In this document: piece by piece, positions 15,711-23,680 of the stretch
How the letters are laid out: the number at the start of each line of letters is the position of its first letter
Position numbering within the stretch: position 1 is the stretch's first letter
NCBI GenBank assembly: GCA_001295935.1
Contig: LJHX01000026.1
Location: 1-34,867, forward strand
DNA: 34,867 nucleotides
DNA from: an alpha proteobacterium AAP81b
GTDB taxonomy: Bacteria > Pseudomonadota > Alphaproteobacteria > Sphingomonadales > Sphingomonadaceae
Reading direction: 5' to 3'
Program-made: the position numbers and the translations under genes
Notes under the pieces: generated by a model
Databases searched by the model: none
Told to the model about the DNA's origin: nothing
Seen by the model: the letters and a program-made list of their open reading frames with translations, nothing else

Positions 15711-18338
15711 CTACCTGCCTTTCATCGTCGCGAGAATTGCAAAGGGCGAGCCGGCGAGCGTTCCCGCGTCGCACGCCGGTTCGGGTGACGGATTGGCCTT
15801 GCGAAGCCCGCGCCAGGCGAAGCCCTGGCTGCCGTCGATCGCCTGCGGCCGGCAGCCGAGGGCGCGCATCAGCCGGGCAAAGCCATCGGCGCGCAGCCCC
15901 GCCGACGCCGCCCAATTGGGATCGGGGAGAAAAGGGGTGCGCCCCTCGCGCTTTTCGTGGATGGCGCGCGCCAGGCGATCGACCATGTCGACGCGCACCG
16001 CTTCGGCGCCGATCGGCCAATAGCCGGCGGCCTCGAGGAAGCCCGGCGGCAGGCCATCATCGACGGCGATGCTGGTCCGCCCCGGCGGCGGCAACGGCGG
16101 CAGCGCGGCGATTTCATTGGCGACCGCCCAGAGCGCCAGCCGCCAGCGCGTCGGCTCGGGACGCAGCAAGGCGCCGATGAAGACATGGACGACGCCGAGG
16201 CGCACCCCGGCGCGGCGCAGCGCCTCGCGGTCGTCGCGGGTCAGCGCCGCGACGAGGTCGTCGGCATCGCTGCGCTTGAGGTTGCCCAGCGTTTCGACGA
16301 GCCGAACAATCAGCCCGCGTGCCGCCGGCGACACCTGGTCACGCAAGCCCGCCAGCCGCACCAGCGCGCCGAGCTCACCGGCCAGCGCGACGGCGAACCA
16401 GGCTTCGAGGCGCTCCTGCACGCGGCGGCGGTCGTCAACGCTCAGCGACGCCAGCGAGCGGTCGAGGTCGATCCGCGGCGCCATCGCATCGCGGCCCTTG
16501 CGCAGCGCCGCGACGCGCGCCCCTTTCCACAGCAGCCGCGGCGGCATGCGACCGTGGAAATCGAGCCCGAAATCAGCGTCGTCGCCGGCAGCCAGCTCGC
16601 GTGCCCGGCCGGCCAGCACCTTGACGAGATGGCGCTCGGCCGCCGCCAGCAGCAGCCGCTGCTCGCCGGCACGCGCCAGCGGATCGACATGGAAGCGGAA
16701 GCCGTCCAGCCGCCCGATGACCTCGCCTTCGACCGCCACCGCGCCATCGGGGTCGATCTCGACGCGCTGGTCGCCGCCCTTCACCCGCAAATCGCGCAGC
16801 AGCACCGCCGTGCGGCGATCGACGAAGCGCTGGGTCAGCGCGCCGTGGAGGGCGTCCGACAGGCGGTCCTCGACCTCGCGCGTGCGGCCGGCCCAATGCG
16901 CGCCGTCGTGCAGCCAGCCGGGGCGGTTGGCGACATAGGTCCAGGTCCGCGCCCCGGCGATGCGGTCGGCGAGCGTCTCGACATCGCCCGTCACGCGATC
17001 GAGATGGGTGAGTTCGGATGCGATCCAGGCATCGGGCAGCTTGCCGTCGCCTTCCGACAGATGGCGGAAGACGCGCCCGACGAGGCGGGTATGGACCTCG
17101 GCGCCGGTCTTGCGGAAATCGGGCAGGCCGCACGCCGCCCACAGCCGCGCCGTGCCGCGCGCGCCATAGGCGCGCTCCATCACCCAGGGTTCGCCGGCGA
17201 GGCGCTTCAGTACCGCCATGTCGATGGCGTCGTCGGCGCGAGTCAGCTCGACGCGCGACGGCCGCGCCTCGAGGCTGGCGATCAGCTTCTGCGGCGAGGC
17301 GAGGTCGATCGCGGTGTTGCGCCAGACAAGATGCTCGAGCGGGTCGAAGCGATGCTGTTCGAGGCCCTCGATCTCCTCCGGAGTAAAGGCGGCGCCATGC
17401 GTCTCGCTGCCGAGCTGCACCGTGCCGAAGGTTCCGTCCTTCTGGTAGCGCCCGGCGCGACCGGCGATCTGCGCCATTTCCGACAAATGCAACCGGCGGT
17501 GGCGGCGGCCGTCGAACTTGCTCAGGCTCGCGAAGGCGACATGGGCGATGTCCATGTTGAGCCCCATGCCGATCGCATCGGTGGCGACGAGATAATCGAC
17601 CTCGCCCGCCTGGTACATCGCCACCTGGGCATTGCGGGTGCGGGGGCTGAGCGATCCCATCACCACCGCGGCGCCGCCCTTCTGCCGCCGCAGCATTTCG
17701 GCAAGCGCATAGACTTCGGTAGCGGTGAAGGCGACGATCGCCGTGCGCCGCGGCAGCCGGCTGAGCTTCTTGGCACCGGCAAAGCTGAGCGTCGAAAAGC
17801 GCGGCCGGGTGACGATCTCGGCATCGGGAAGCAGCTTGCGCAGCAGCGGCCGCAGCGTCTCCGAGCCGAGGATCATCGTTTCGGCATAGCCGCGGGCGTG
17901 GAGCAGGCGATCGGTAAAGACATGGCCGCGCTCGGGATCGGCGCCGGTCTGGCCCTCGTCGATGGCGACAAAGGCAACCTCGCGGAGTCCATTGATTTGG
18001 TCGCCTACGCGACCGAGCGGCATCGCCTCGACGGTGCACAAAAAATAGCGCGCGCCATCGGGGACGATCTTCTCCTCGCCGGTGATCAGCGCCACCTGGG
18101 CGGCGCCCTTCAGCGCGACGACGCGATCATAGACTTCGCGGGCGAGCAGCCGCAGCGGAAAGCCGATCATGCCGCTGGCATGGGCGCACATCCGCTCGAC
18201 GGCGAGATGGGTCTTGCCGGTGTTGGTCGGGCCGAGAACGGCGATGACGGGGCAATTGCTGTTGGCGCCGGATCGGCCGGCACCGGGGCCGGCGCCACCA
18301 GCGTCGCGCGCTGGAAAGAGAGGCCGGCGGTCGCTCAC
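15711..18338 (-). CDS. Suv3-like superfamily 2 RNA helicase
   Basis: An 875-residue helicase related to mitochondrial SUV3. Motif I is GPTNTGKT (36-43), motif II is DEGQ (127-130), SETLRPLLRKLLPDAE follows, and motif VI is QIAGRAGR (starting at 290). The helicase core occupies roughly residues 30-370; the long C-terminal half is the alphaproteobacterial extension with no recognised catalytic motif. By family it unwinds RNA in an ATP-dependent manner, probably in RNA turnover or ribosome handling. The GTG at 18338 fits directly before a short Gly/Ala-rich lead. Its pairing with an S4 ribosome-rescue-type protein supports an RNA role. The divergent neighbour is an M23 peptidase. Confidence 0.9.
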   Translation of the reverse strand: MSDRRPLFPARDAGGAGPGAGRSGANSNCPVIAVLGPTNTGKTHLAVERMCAHASGMIGFPLRLLAREVYDRVVALKGAAQVALITGEEKIVPDGARYFLCTVEAMPLGRVGDQINGLREVAFVAIDEGQTGADPERGHVFTDRLLHARGYAETMILGSETLRPLLRKLLPDAEIVTRPRFSTLSFAGAKKLSRLPRRTAIVAFTATEVYALAEMLRRQKGGAAVVMGSLSPRTRNAQVAMYQAGEVDYLVATDAIGMGLNMDIAHVAFASLSKFDGRRHRRLHLSEMAQIAGRAGRYQKDGTFGTVQLGSETHGAAFTPEEIEGLEQHRFDPLEHLVWRNTAIDLASPQKLIASLEARPSRVELTRADDAIDMAVLKRLAGEPWVMERAYGARGTARLWAACGLPDFRKTGAEVHTRLVGRVFRHLSEGDGKLPDAWIASELTHLDRVTGDVETLADRIAGARTWTYVANRPGWLHDGAHWAGRTREVEDRLSDALHGALTQRFVDRRTAVLLRDLRVKGGDQRVEIDPDGAVAVEGEVIGRLDGFRFHVDPLARAGEQRLLLAAAERHLVKVLAGRARELAAGDDADFGLDFHGRMPPRLLWKGARVAALRKGRDAMAPRIDLDRSLASLSVDDRRRVQERLEAWFAVALAGELGALVRLAGLRDQVSPAARGLIVRLVETLGNLKRSDADDLVAALTRDDREALRRAGVRLGVVHVFIGALLRPEPTRWRLALWAVANEIAALPPLPPPGRTSIAVDDGLPPGFLEAAGYWPIGAEAVRVDMVDRLARAIHEKREGRTPFLPDPNWAASAGLRADGFARLMRALGCRPQAIDGSQGFAWRGLRKANPSPEPACDAGTLAGSPFAILATMKGR

Positions 18339-18522
18339 CCGCCCGATCTTGGATCGGGGGAAGCGAAAGACAATGTGGCCTCACGCCACGCGTGTGTCGT
18401 CTGCCGGCTCATCGCGTCCTTTGCGTGTGTCAGCTTCGGCTAACGATTCGCACGGGCAGGCGCTCCCTGGCAAGTGACCGTTCAAAGACAACGCCTCATC
18501 ACATACCATTCTTTGCAGGTGC

Positions 18523-20118
18523 GTGGCGCAGTTGACACAACCCCTGCGATTCGACGACAGATTCGACGGCCAGAATACGGCAACGGATCCTGCGAGGGAT
18601 GCGGGGGGAATGCGCTTGTTTCAGCCTGACCTGATCGCCCGTGAAGGCGTCGCCGCCTTTGCGCCGGGCGGCTTCGGCGCGGGCGAACCGATCCTGGAAC
18701 GCCTCGCCCGCCGCCTCGGCTCCGACAAGGATTTCCGTCTCGCCGTCGATCTCGGCGATCGCATCGGCAGCCGTACCTGGTGGCTCGGCCTCGCCGCCTG
18801 CACCAGCCTGTGCGGCGCCGCGCTGGCGCTGGCCTTGGCCGTGCCGCCGCTGCCGCAGTTCGCCACCAAGCGCCTATCGCCAAGCCAGCGCGAAGCCTGG
18901 GCGCCGCTCGGCCTGGCGCCGCTCGCCCGCGGCGCCACCACCGGCTATCCGGCGATCCCCATCGCCGGCCGCGTCGTGCCGCTCGCCGAAAGCCCCGAGC
19001 GCCCGCGCGTCGAACTGACCGCGCGCCTCGGCGGGTCGGACAGTTTCGAAAGCGTGCTGCGGCGCGCCGGCGTCGGCCGCGACGACATTGCCGCCGCGGT
19101 GGCGCTGGTCCGCCCGGCGGCCAATCTCGGCGCGCTGCCACGCGGCGCCGAGTTCGACCTGGTGCTCGGTCGCCGCGAGACCAAATCGGTGCCGCGGCCG
19201 CTCGAATCGCTCGGCTTTCGCGCCGCCTTCGACCTCAAGCTGGCGCTGTCACGCGCCGCCGACGGCGCCTTGCAACTGAAACGCATCCCGATCGCCGTCG
19301 ATTCGACGCCGCTGCGCGTCCAGGGCCTCGTCGGTGGCAGCATCGAGCGCGCGCTGCGTGCCGCCGGCATCCCCGCGGCGCGCGCCAGCGACTTTGTCCG
19401 CACCATGGCCTATGCGGTCGATTTCCAGCACGGCATCGGCCGGCGCGACCGCTTCGACATCGTCATCGAGCAGGACCGCGCCGAAACCGGCGAGGTACGC
19501 CATGGCGACCTGCTCTATGCCGCGCTGCAGCGGCCGGGGCGCGAAGCCATCGAGCTTGGCCGCTGGACTTTCGGCGGCAAGCCGCAGTTCTTCCGCGCCT
19601 CGGGCGAAAGCGCCCGCAAGGGCCTGATGCAGACGCCGGTCGACGGCGCCCGGCTGACCTCGGGCTTCGGCATGCGCTTCCACCCGCTGCTCGCCTACAG
19701 CCGCATGCACCAGGGGGTCGATTTCGGCGCGTCCTGGGGAACGCCGATCTATGCCGCGGCCAATGGCGTCGTCGGTTTCGCCGGCGTGCATGGCGGCCAT
19801 GGCAATTATGTCCAGCTGCGCCACAACAAGGAACTGATCACCGGCTATGCCCATATGTCGCGCTTCGCGGTGCGGCCGGGGCAGACGGTGTCGCAGGGCC
19901 AGGTCATCGGCTATGTCGGCTCGACCGGGCTGTCGACGGGGCCGCACCTGCATTACGAAGTCTGGCTGCGCGGCCGGCCGATGAACCCGATGCAGCTGAA
20001 ATTCATCGGTGGCACCCAGCTGTCGGGACAGCAGCTCGGCCAATTCTTCGCTTTCATGAACCGCATGCGCGGGCTGGCGATCTCGGGCGGCGGCGCGCCC
20101 GCGCCCAAGCGTTCCTGA
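18523..20118 (+). CDS. M23 family peptidoglycan endopeptidase (LytM domain)
   Basis: A 531-residue envelope protein. A cytoplasmic lead of about 85 residues is followed by one membrane helix (about 86-107, WLGLAACTSLCGAALALALA), then a periplasmic region and a C-terminal LytM/M23 domain. The zinc site is visible: His396-x3-Asp400 in MHQGVD and His475-x-His477 in HLHYE, with SGFGMRFHPLL and GNYVQLRHN around it. It therefore should cleave peptide cross-links in peptidoglycan. The pre-LytM part (LARLGGSDSFESVLRRAGV-like) resembles the OapA/LysM-like regulator region of MepM-type enzymes. The GTG start at 18523 gives the expected N-terminus; the ribosome-binding site is modest. Confidence 0.9.
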   Translation: MAQLTQPLRFDDRFDGQNTATDPARDAGGMRLFQPDLIAREGVAAFAPGGFGAGEPILERLARRLGSDKDFRLAVDLGDRIGSRTWWLGLAACTSLCGAALALALAVPPLPQFATKRLSPSQREAWAPLGLAPLARGATTGYPAIPIAGRVVPLAESPERPRVELTARLGGSDSFESVLRRAGVGRDDIAAAVALVRPAANLGALPRGAEFDLVLGRRETKSVPRPLESLGFRAAFDLKLALSRAADGALQLKRIPIAVDSTPLRVQGLVGGSIERALRAAGIPAARASDFVRTMAYAVDFQHGIGRRDRFDIVIEQDRAETGEVRHGDLLYAALQRPGREAIELGRWTFGGKPQFFRASGESARKGLMQTPVDGARLTSGFGMRFHPLLAYSRMHQGVDFGASWGTPIYAAANGVVGFAGVHGGHGNYVQLRHNKELITGYAHMSRFAVRPGQTVSQGQVIGYVGSTGLSTGPHLHYEVWLRGRPMNPMQLKFIGGTQLSGQQLGQFFAFMNRMRGLAISGGGAPAPKRS

Positions 20119-20159
20119 TCGCGCTGGCTGACTGCCGCCGTCACGTCTAAAACCACCCC

Positions 20160-20822
20160 ATGTGGTCCCGCGTTCTCGCCCTCGCCCTGCTGCCAACCGC
20201 GGCACTCGCTTTCCCGCTGCCCGACCGCCCGGTGGCGCGGGTCGTCAGCCCGATCTGGGCCGATGAGGACAGCCGCGACAGCGCCGGCGAAGTGACGACG
20301 GTGATCAAGCGCCTCGGCATCAAGGCGGGGCAGACGGTCGCCGATATCGGCGCCGGCAGCGGTTACTACACCGTCCGCCTGTCGCCCGTCGTCGGGCCCG
20401 GCGGCCGGGTGATCGCCGAGGACATCACCCCGCGCTATCTCGACCGGCTGAAGTCGCGCGTCCGCCGCGCCGGGCTGGGCAATGTGCGCTTCGTGCTCGG
20501 CGGGGTCAGCGACCCCAAACTGCCGGCGGGCGCGGTCGATGTCGCGCTGATGATCCACATGTATCACGAGATCCAGCAGCCCTATGCGCTGCTGTGGAAC
20601 CTGCGCCGCAGCCTCAAGCCCGATGGGCTGATCGGCATCGTCGACCTCGATCGCGGCACCGAGCGCCATGGCACGCCGCGCGCGCTGCTCGCCTGCGAGG
20701 TCGGCGCGGTCGGCTACAAGCTGGTCTCGATAACCGATCTCGACTCGGGCTATCTGGCGGTCTTCCGCGCCGGGCCGCCGGTCGATCCGGCGAGCATCAA
20801 GGCCTGCCGCGGCCAACAATAG
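20160..20822 (+). CDS. Exported class I SAM-dependent methyltransferase-like protein
   Basis: A 220-residue Rossmann-fold methyltransferase-like protein. The SAM-binding motif I is VADIGAGSGYYTVRL (60-74), with an acidic end of strand 2 (IAEDITPR) and the later VDVALMIHMYHE and LKPDGLIGIVD typical of class I enzymes. The N-terminus (WSRVLALALLPTAALAFPLP) reads as a cleavable signal peptide, which is odd because SAM is cytoplasmic. Either the protein is exported and uses the fold for something else, or it is retained. Related exported proteins occur in other alphaproteobacteria. It starts 41 bases after the M23 gene and may share its transcript. Confidence 0.8.
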   Translation: MWSRVLALALLPTAALAFPLPDRPVARVVSPIWADEDSRDSAGEVTTVIKRLGIKAGQTVADIGAGSGYYTVRLSPVVGPGGRVIAEDITPRYLDRLKSRVRRAGLGNVRFVLGGVSDPKLPAGAVDVALMIHMYHEIQQPYALLWNLRRSLKPDGLIGIVDLDRGTERHGTPRALLACEVGAVGYKLVSITDLDSGYLAVFRAGPPVDPASIKACRGQQ

Positions 20823-20883
20823 CGCGGAAACCACAGGATGCCGCAGCCGGGCTCGGTTCGTCGCATTGCCCTGTCCTACACGC

Positions 20884-20898
20884 GAACAAAAACAGAAC
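20884..20898 (+). promoter_or_regulatory. LexA (SOS) box of alphaproteobacterial type
   Basis: GAAC-AAAAACA-GAAC is a perfect GAAC-N7-GAAC direct repeat, the LexA operator known from Caulobacter and Rhizobium relatives. It lies 31 bases upstream of the start codon of the small membrane peptide gene at 20930, a position suited to repression. Confidence 0.7.
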
Positions 20899-20929
20899 AT
20901 TGCCGCTGTTGCAGTGAGGGAGTCGCGTC

Positions 20930-21022
20930 ATGTTCCAGTTCGATGGCAGCCTGCTGACCGGCGTCGCGGCGGTGATCGCCAGCCTTTCGGCGCTGATCTG
21001 GTCGATCCAGCGGCAGAAATGA
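20930..21022 (+). CDS. 30-residue membrane peptide, probably SOS-regulated
   Basis: A short gene encoding 30 residues: a polar N-terminus (MFQFDGS), one membrane helix (about 8-25, LLTGVAAVIASLSALIWS) and a basic end (IQRQK). GAGGGAG stands 7 bases before the ATG, an excellent ribosome-binding site, and a perfect SOS box lies just upstream. Function inferred from analogy only: in Caulobacter, the SOS-induced SidA is a similarly small single-helix membrane protein that blocks cell division. No sequence similarity to SidA is claimed. The gene stops 7 bases before the stop codon of the convergent DUF3429 gene. Confidence 0.7.
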   Translation: MFQFDGSLLTGVAAVIASLSALIWSIQRQK

Positions 21023-21029
21023 GCGCCGG

Positions 21030-21482
21030 CTATCCTGCCGCCGTCAGCGCCGCCTCGGCGATCAGTCCCGCCACCGCGCCGACGGTCAGCGGCGTGCGCA
21101 GCCGCGGATACCAGCGTGGCAGCCCGCGCGCCGACAGGTCCCAGAGGAAATGCAGCCCGAGCAGCAGCGCCAGCCCGGCGAGCTGGAAGGGCCGCAAGTC
21201 CGGCGGCAGCAGCAGCAGCGCCAGCCCGCCGAGCGTCGGCAGCATGGCGAGGCCGATCACCGCGGGGCGAGGCCGGGCATGGGCGATTTCGAGGCCCCAA
21301 CGCGCGCCGCCGAGGAAGGACAGGATCAGCGCGCCATAGGCAGCGGCCAGGCCGGCGACGAGGTCGGTCGCCCCCGGCACGACCAAGGTCGCCAGCGGCG
21401 GCGCGAGAAAGGGGATCAGACCGGCGACGCCATAGACAAGCACGATGCGCGGGGTCGGGCTGGCGGGAGCGATCGGGGGCAT
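21030..21482 (-). CDS. DUF3429 membrane protein
   Basis: A 150-residue membrane protein with about five hydrophobic helices, matching the DUF3429 pattern: GLIPFLAPPL, then LILSFLGGARWGLEI, and a C-terminal half with LAGLALLLGLHFLWDLSARGLPRWYPRLR. The function of this family is unknown. The ATG at 21482 follows AAGGA with 7 bases spacing; a longer in-frame version exists but lacks such a site. It lies 84 bases after the rRNA methyltransferase gene on the same strand and is convergent with the small SOS-linked gene. Confidence 0.85.
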   Translation of the reverse strand: MPPIAPASPTPRIVLVYGVAGLIPFLAPPLATLVVPGATDLVAGLAAAYGALILSFLGGARWGLEIAHARPRPAVIGLAMLPTLGGLALLLLPPDLRPFQLAGLALLLGLHFLWDLSARGLPRWYPRLRTPLTVGAVAGLIAEAALTAAG

Positions 21483-21566
21483 GGCGGAATCCTTTCCGCC
21501 TGCTTGCGTCAGGCCGTTACGATCGGGCAAGCGCCCCGGCGTCGCAGCCGGCGTCCCGCAGCGGCG

Positions 21567-22427
21567 TCAGGCGTGCCAGCGCGCGAAGATCGCCGTCGGC
21601 AGGATCAGCCCGCGCGCCTCCTCGCGCACCCCCATATCGCCGGCTTCGATCGTGCCGCCGCGCGCCGCCAGCGCTTGGCCGAGCAGCGCGTCGAGCGCCA
21701 GCGCCGACATGCGGATGGCATAGACCGTCAGCACCAGGAACGCCGCATCATCGGCGAGCAGCTGCCGCGACAGGTCGACGAGTTCGGGGAGGTCGCGTTC
21801 GAGGCTCCAGATCTCGCCATCGGGGCCGCGGCCGTATTTCGGCGGGTCGAGCAGAATGCCGTGGTAACGGCTGCCGCGGCGCACCTCGCGGCGCAGGAAC
21901 TTCAGCGCGTCGTCGACCAGCCAGCGCACCGGCGCACCGGCCAGCGCCGAAAGCTCGGCATTGTCGCGCGCCGCCGCCACCGCCTTTTTCGACGCGTCGA
22001 CATGGGTAACCTCGGCCCCCGCCGCCGCCGCCACCAGGCTGCCGACGCCGGTATAGCCGAACATGTTGAGGACGCGGCAGCCGGGTTGGAGGCGCCCGGC
22101 GAACCAATCCCACTGCGCGCCCATGTCGGGGAAGAAACCGAGATGCCGAAAGGGCGTATTGCTGGCGTGGAAACGCACCGGCCCGCGCGCCAGCGGCCAG
22201 CGTGCCGGCACGCCCGGCCCCAACTGCCAGCGGCCGCCGCCCTCCTCGTCGCTGCCGCCGACGAACTCGCCATCGGCCTGCCATTCCGGGCTCGCCGGTC
22301 GCCACATCGCCTGCGCTTCCGGGCGGATGAAGCGAAAGGCACCATAGCGTTCGAGCTTGCGCCCGCTCCCTGAGTCGATCAGCGCATAATCGTCCCAAGG
22401 CTCGGTAACGAGGGTGTGGAGGGTCAC
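21567..22427 (-). CDS. Class I SAM-dependent RNA methyltransferase (RlmI/RlmK-like)
   Basis: A 286-residue methyltransferase. The SAM-binding loop is VLNMFGYTGVGSLVAAAAGA, followed by VTHVDASKKAVAAARDN with the ribose-binding Asp. ILLDPPKYGRG is the DPPK catalytic motif of the RlmI/RlmK 23S rRNA cytosine or guanine methyltransferase group. The PUA domain that RlmI carries at its N-terminus is not present; about 90 other residues precede the catalytic part. It probably modifies rRNA, with unknown position. The GTG start overlaps the upstream M16 peptidase stop codon by 4 bases (GTGA). Confidence 0.87.
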   Translation of the reverse strand: MTLHTLVTEPWDDYALIDSGSGRKLERYGAFRFIRPEAQAMWRPASPEWQADGEFVGGSDEEGGGRWQLGPGVPARWPLARGPVRFHASNTPFRHLGFFPDMGAQWDWFAGRLQPGCRVLNMFGYTGVGSLVAAAAGAEVTHVDASKKAVAAARDNAELSALAGAPVRWLVDDALKFLRREVRRGSRYHGILLDPPKYGRGPDGEIWSLERDLPELVDLSRQLLADDAAFLVLTVYAIRMSALALDALLGQALAARGGTIEAGDMGVREEARGLILPTAIFARWHA

Positions 22428-23680
22428 GCCGCCTTCGGCAGCTTGGTGGCGCGCCGCCGGACAGCGGGCCGGGTGCCGATTTCGGCGCGGGCGACGCCCC
22501 CCGCCAGCATCGCCAGGCCGGCGGCACGCGCCTCGTCGACCGTCACCCGCTCGATCCGCGCCACCAGCTCGGCGGGCGGCGCGACGCGGCCATGGATCAG
22601 CAGCTGCCGCGCGATGTAATCGGCGAGCCCCTGCGGGCTTTCGATCCCCATCAGCAACCCGGCGATCGCCTGCGCCCGGGCGCGATCGAGCTCGGCGGGT
22701 TCGAGGCCGGCGGCGGCGGCGGCAAGGACCTCGTCGATCAACTCGCGAGCCCGCGCCGCGTCCTTGACCGCGGTCGCGGCATGGACGCTCATCAGCCCGC
22801 CATCGACATAGGGCGTCACCGCGGCGCTGATCGAATAGGCCAGCCCGCGTGCCTCACGGACTTCCTGGAACAGTCGCGACGACATGCCGCCGCCCGCCGC
22901 CAGGGTGAACAGTACCGCGGCGTCGTGCGCCGGGTCGTGATGGCCGGGGGCGCGATAGCCGGCGGTCAGCTGCGCCTGCTCGAACTTGCGCGAATCATGC
23001 GCGATGCCAGGGCTGAATTGCGCCGGCTCGGGCGGCGTCGCGGCGAGCGCGGCGCGCGCCGGGAAAGCTTCCTCGGCAAGGCGCATCACCGCCGCATGAT
23101 CGAACTTGCCGGCGATGACCAGCGTCAGCCGCTCCGGCGCATAATGGCGGTCGCGCCAGGCGTGCAGGTCGGCAACCCCCAAGCCAGCAAGGCTTTCCTC
23201 GCTGCCGAGGATCGACCGGCCAAGCGCCTGGCCCGGAAACGCCGCTTCCTGAAGCTGGTCGAAGACGATGTCGTCGGGCGTATCGCGCGCCTCGCCCAAT
23301 TCCGACAGCACGACCTCGCGCTCGAGGTCGAGGTCGGCGGGATCGAAGCGCGGGTTCATCACCATGTCGGCGATCACATCGACGCCGGTGGCAAGATCGC
23401 GCGCCAGCAGGCGGGTGTGGAACACCGTCATGTCGCGCGACGTCCAGGCGTTGAGATTGCCGCCGACATCCTCGATCGTCTCGGCGATAGCGCGCGCCGA
23501 GCGGCGATGGGTGCCCTTGAACACCATATGCTCGAAAAGATGGGCGAGGCCGTTCTCGCGTTCGCTCTCGGCGCGCGCGCCGGTGTCGGCGTGGAGGGCG
23601 ATGGCGATCGTCTCGACGCCGGGGATGACGGCGGTCGCGACACGGAGGCCCGCGGCGGTATGGTCGATGGTGGGGATCAT
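22424..23680 (-). CDS. M16-family zinc peptidase
   Basis: A 418-residue pitrilysin/processing-peptidase-like enzyme. The inverted zinc motif HxxEH is HLFEH at 47-51 (His47, Glu50, His51), followed by MVFKGT and the substrate-region GGNLNAWTSRDMTVFH. The second half carries GMSSRLFQEVREARGLAYSI, the family's R/Y signature that contacts substrate. It is complete for the single-chain alphaproteobacterial type related to mitochondrial processing peptidase beta. The substrate is unknown. The ATG at 23680 overlaps the thrC stop codon by 4 bases (ATGA), so it is the second gene of the thrC operon. Confidence 0.93.
   Translation of the reverse strand: MIPTIDHTAAGLRVATAVIPGVETIAIALHADTGARAESERENGLAHLFEHMVFKGTHRRSARAIAETIEDVGGNLNAWTSRDMTVFHTRLLARDLATGVDVIADMVMNPRFDPADLDLEREVVLSELGEARDTPDDIVFDQLQEAAFPGQALGRSILGSEESLAGLGVADLHAWRDRHYAPERLTLVIAGKFDHAAVMRLAEEAFPARAALAATPPEPAQFSPGIAHDSRKFEQAQLTAGYRAPGHHDPAHDAAVLFTLAAGGGMSSRLFQEVREARGLAYSISAAVTPYVDGGLMSVHAATAVKDAARARELIDEVLAAAAAGLEPAELDRARAQAIAGLLMGIESPQGLADYIARQLLIHGRVAPPAELVARIERVTVDEARAAGLAMLAGGVARAEIGTRPAVRRRATKLPKAA

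Noticed and set aside
15957-18443. 828-codon plus-strand open frame opposite the Suv3-like helicase
   Set aside because: Low-complexity shadow translation. The helicase motifs on the other strand are decisive.
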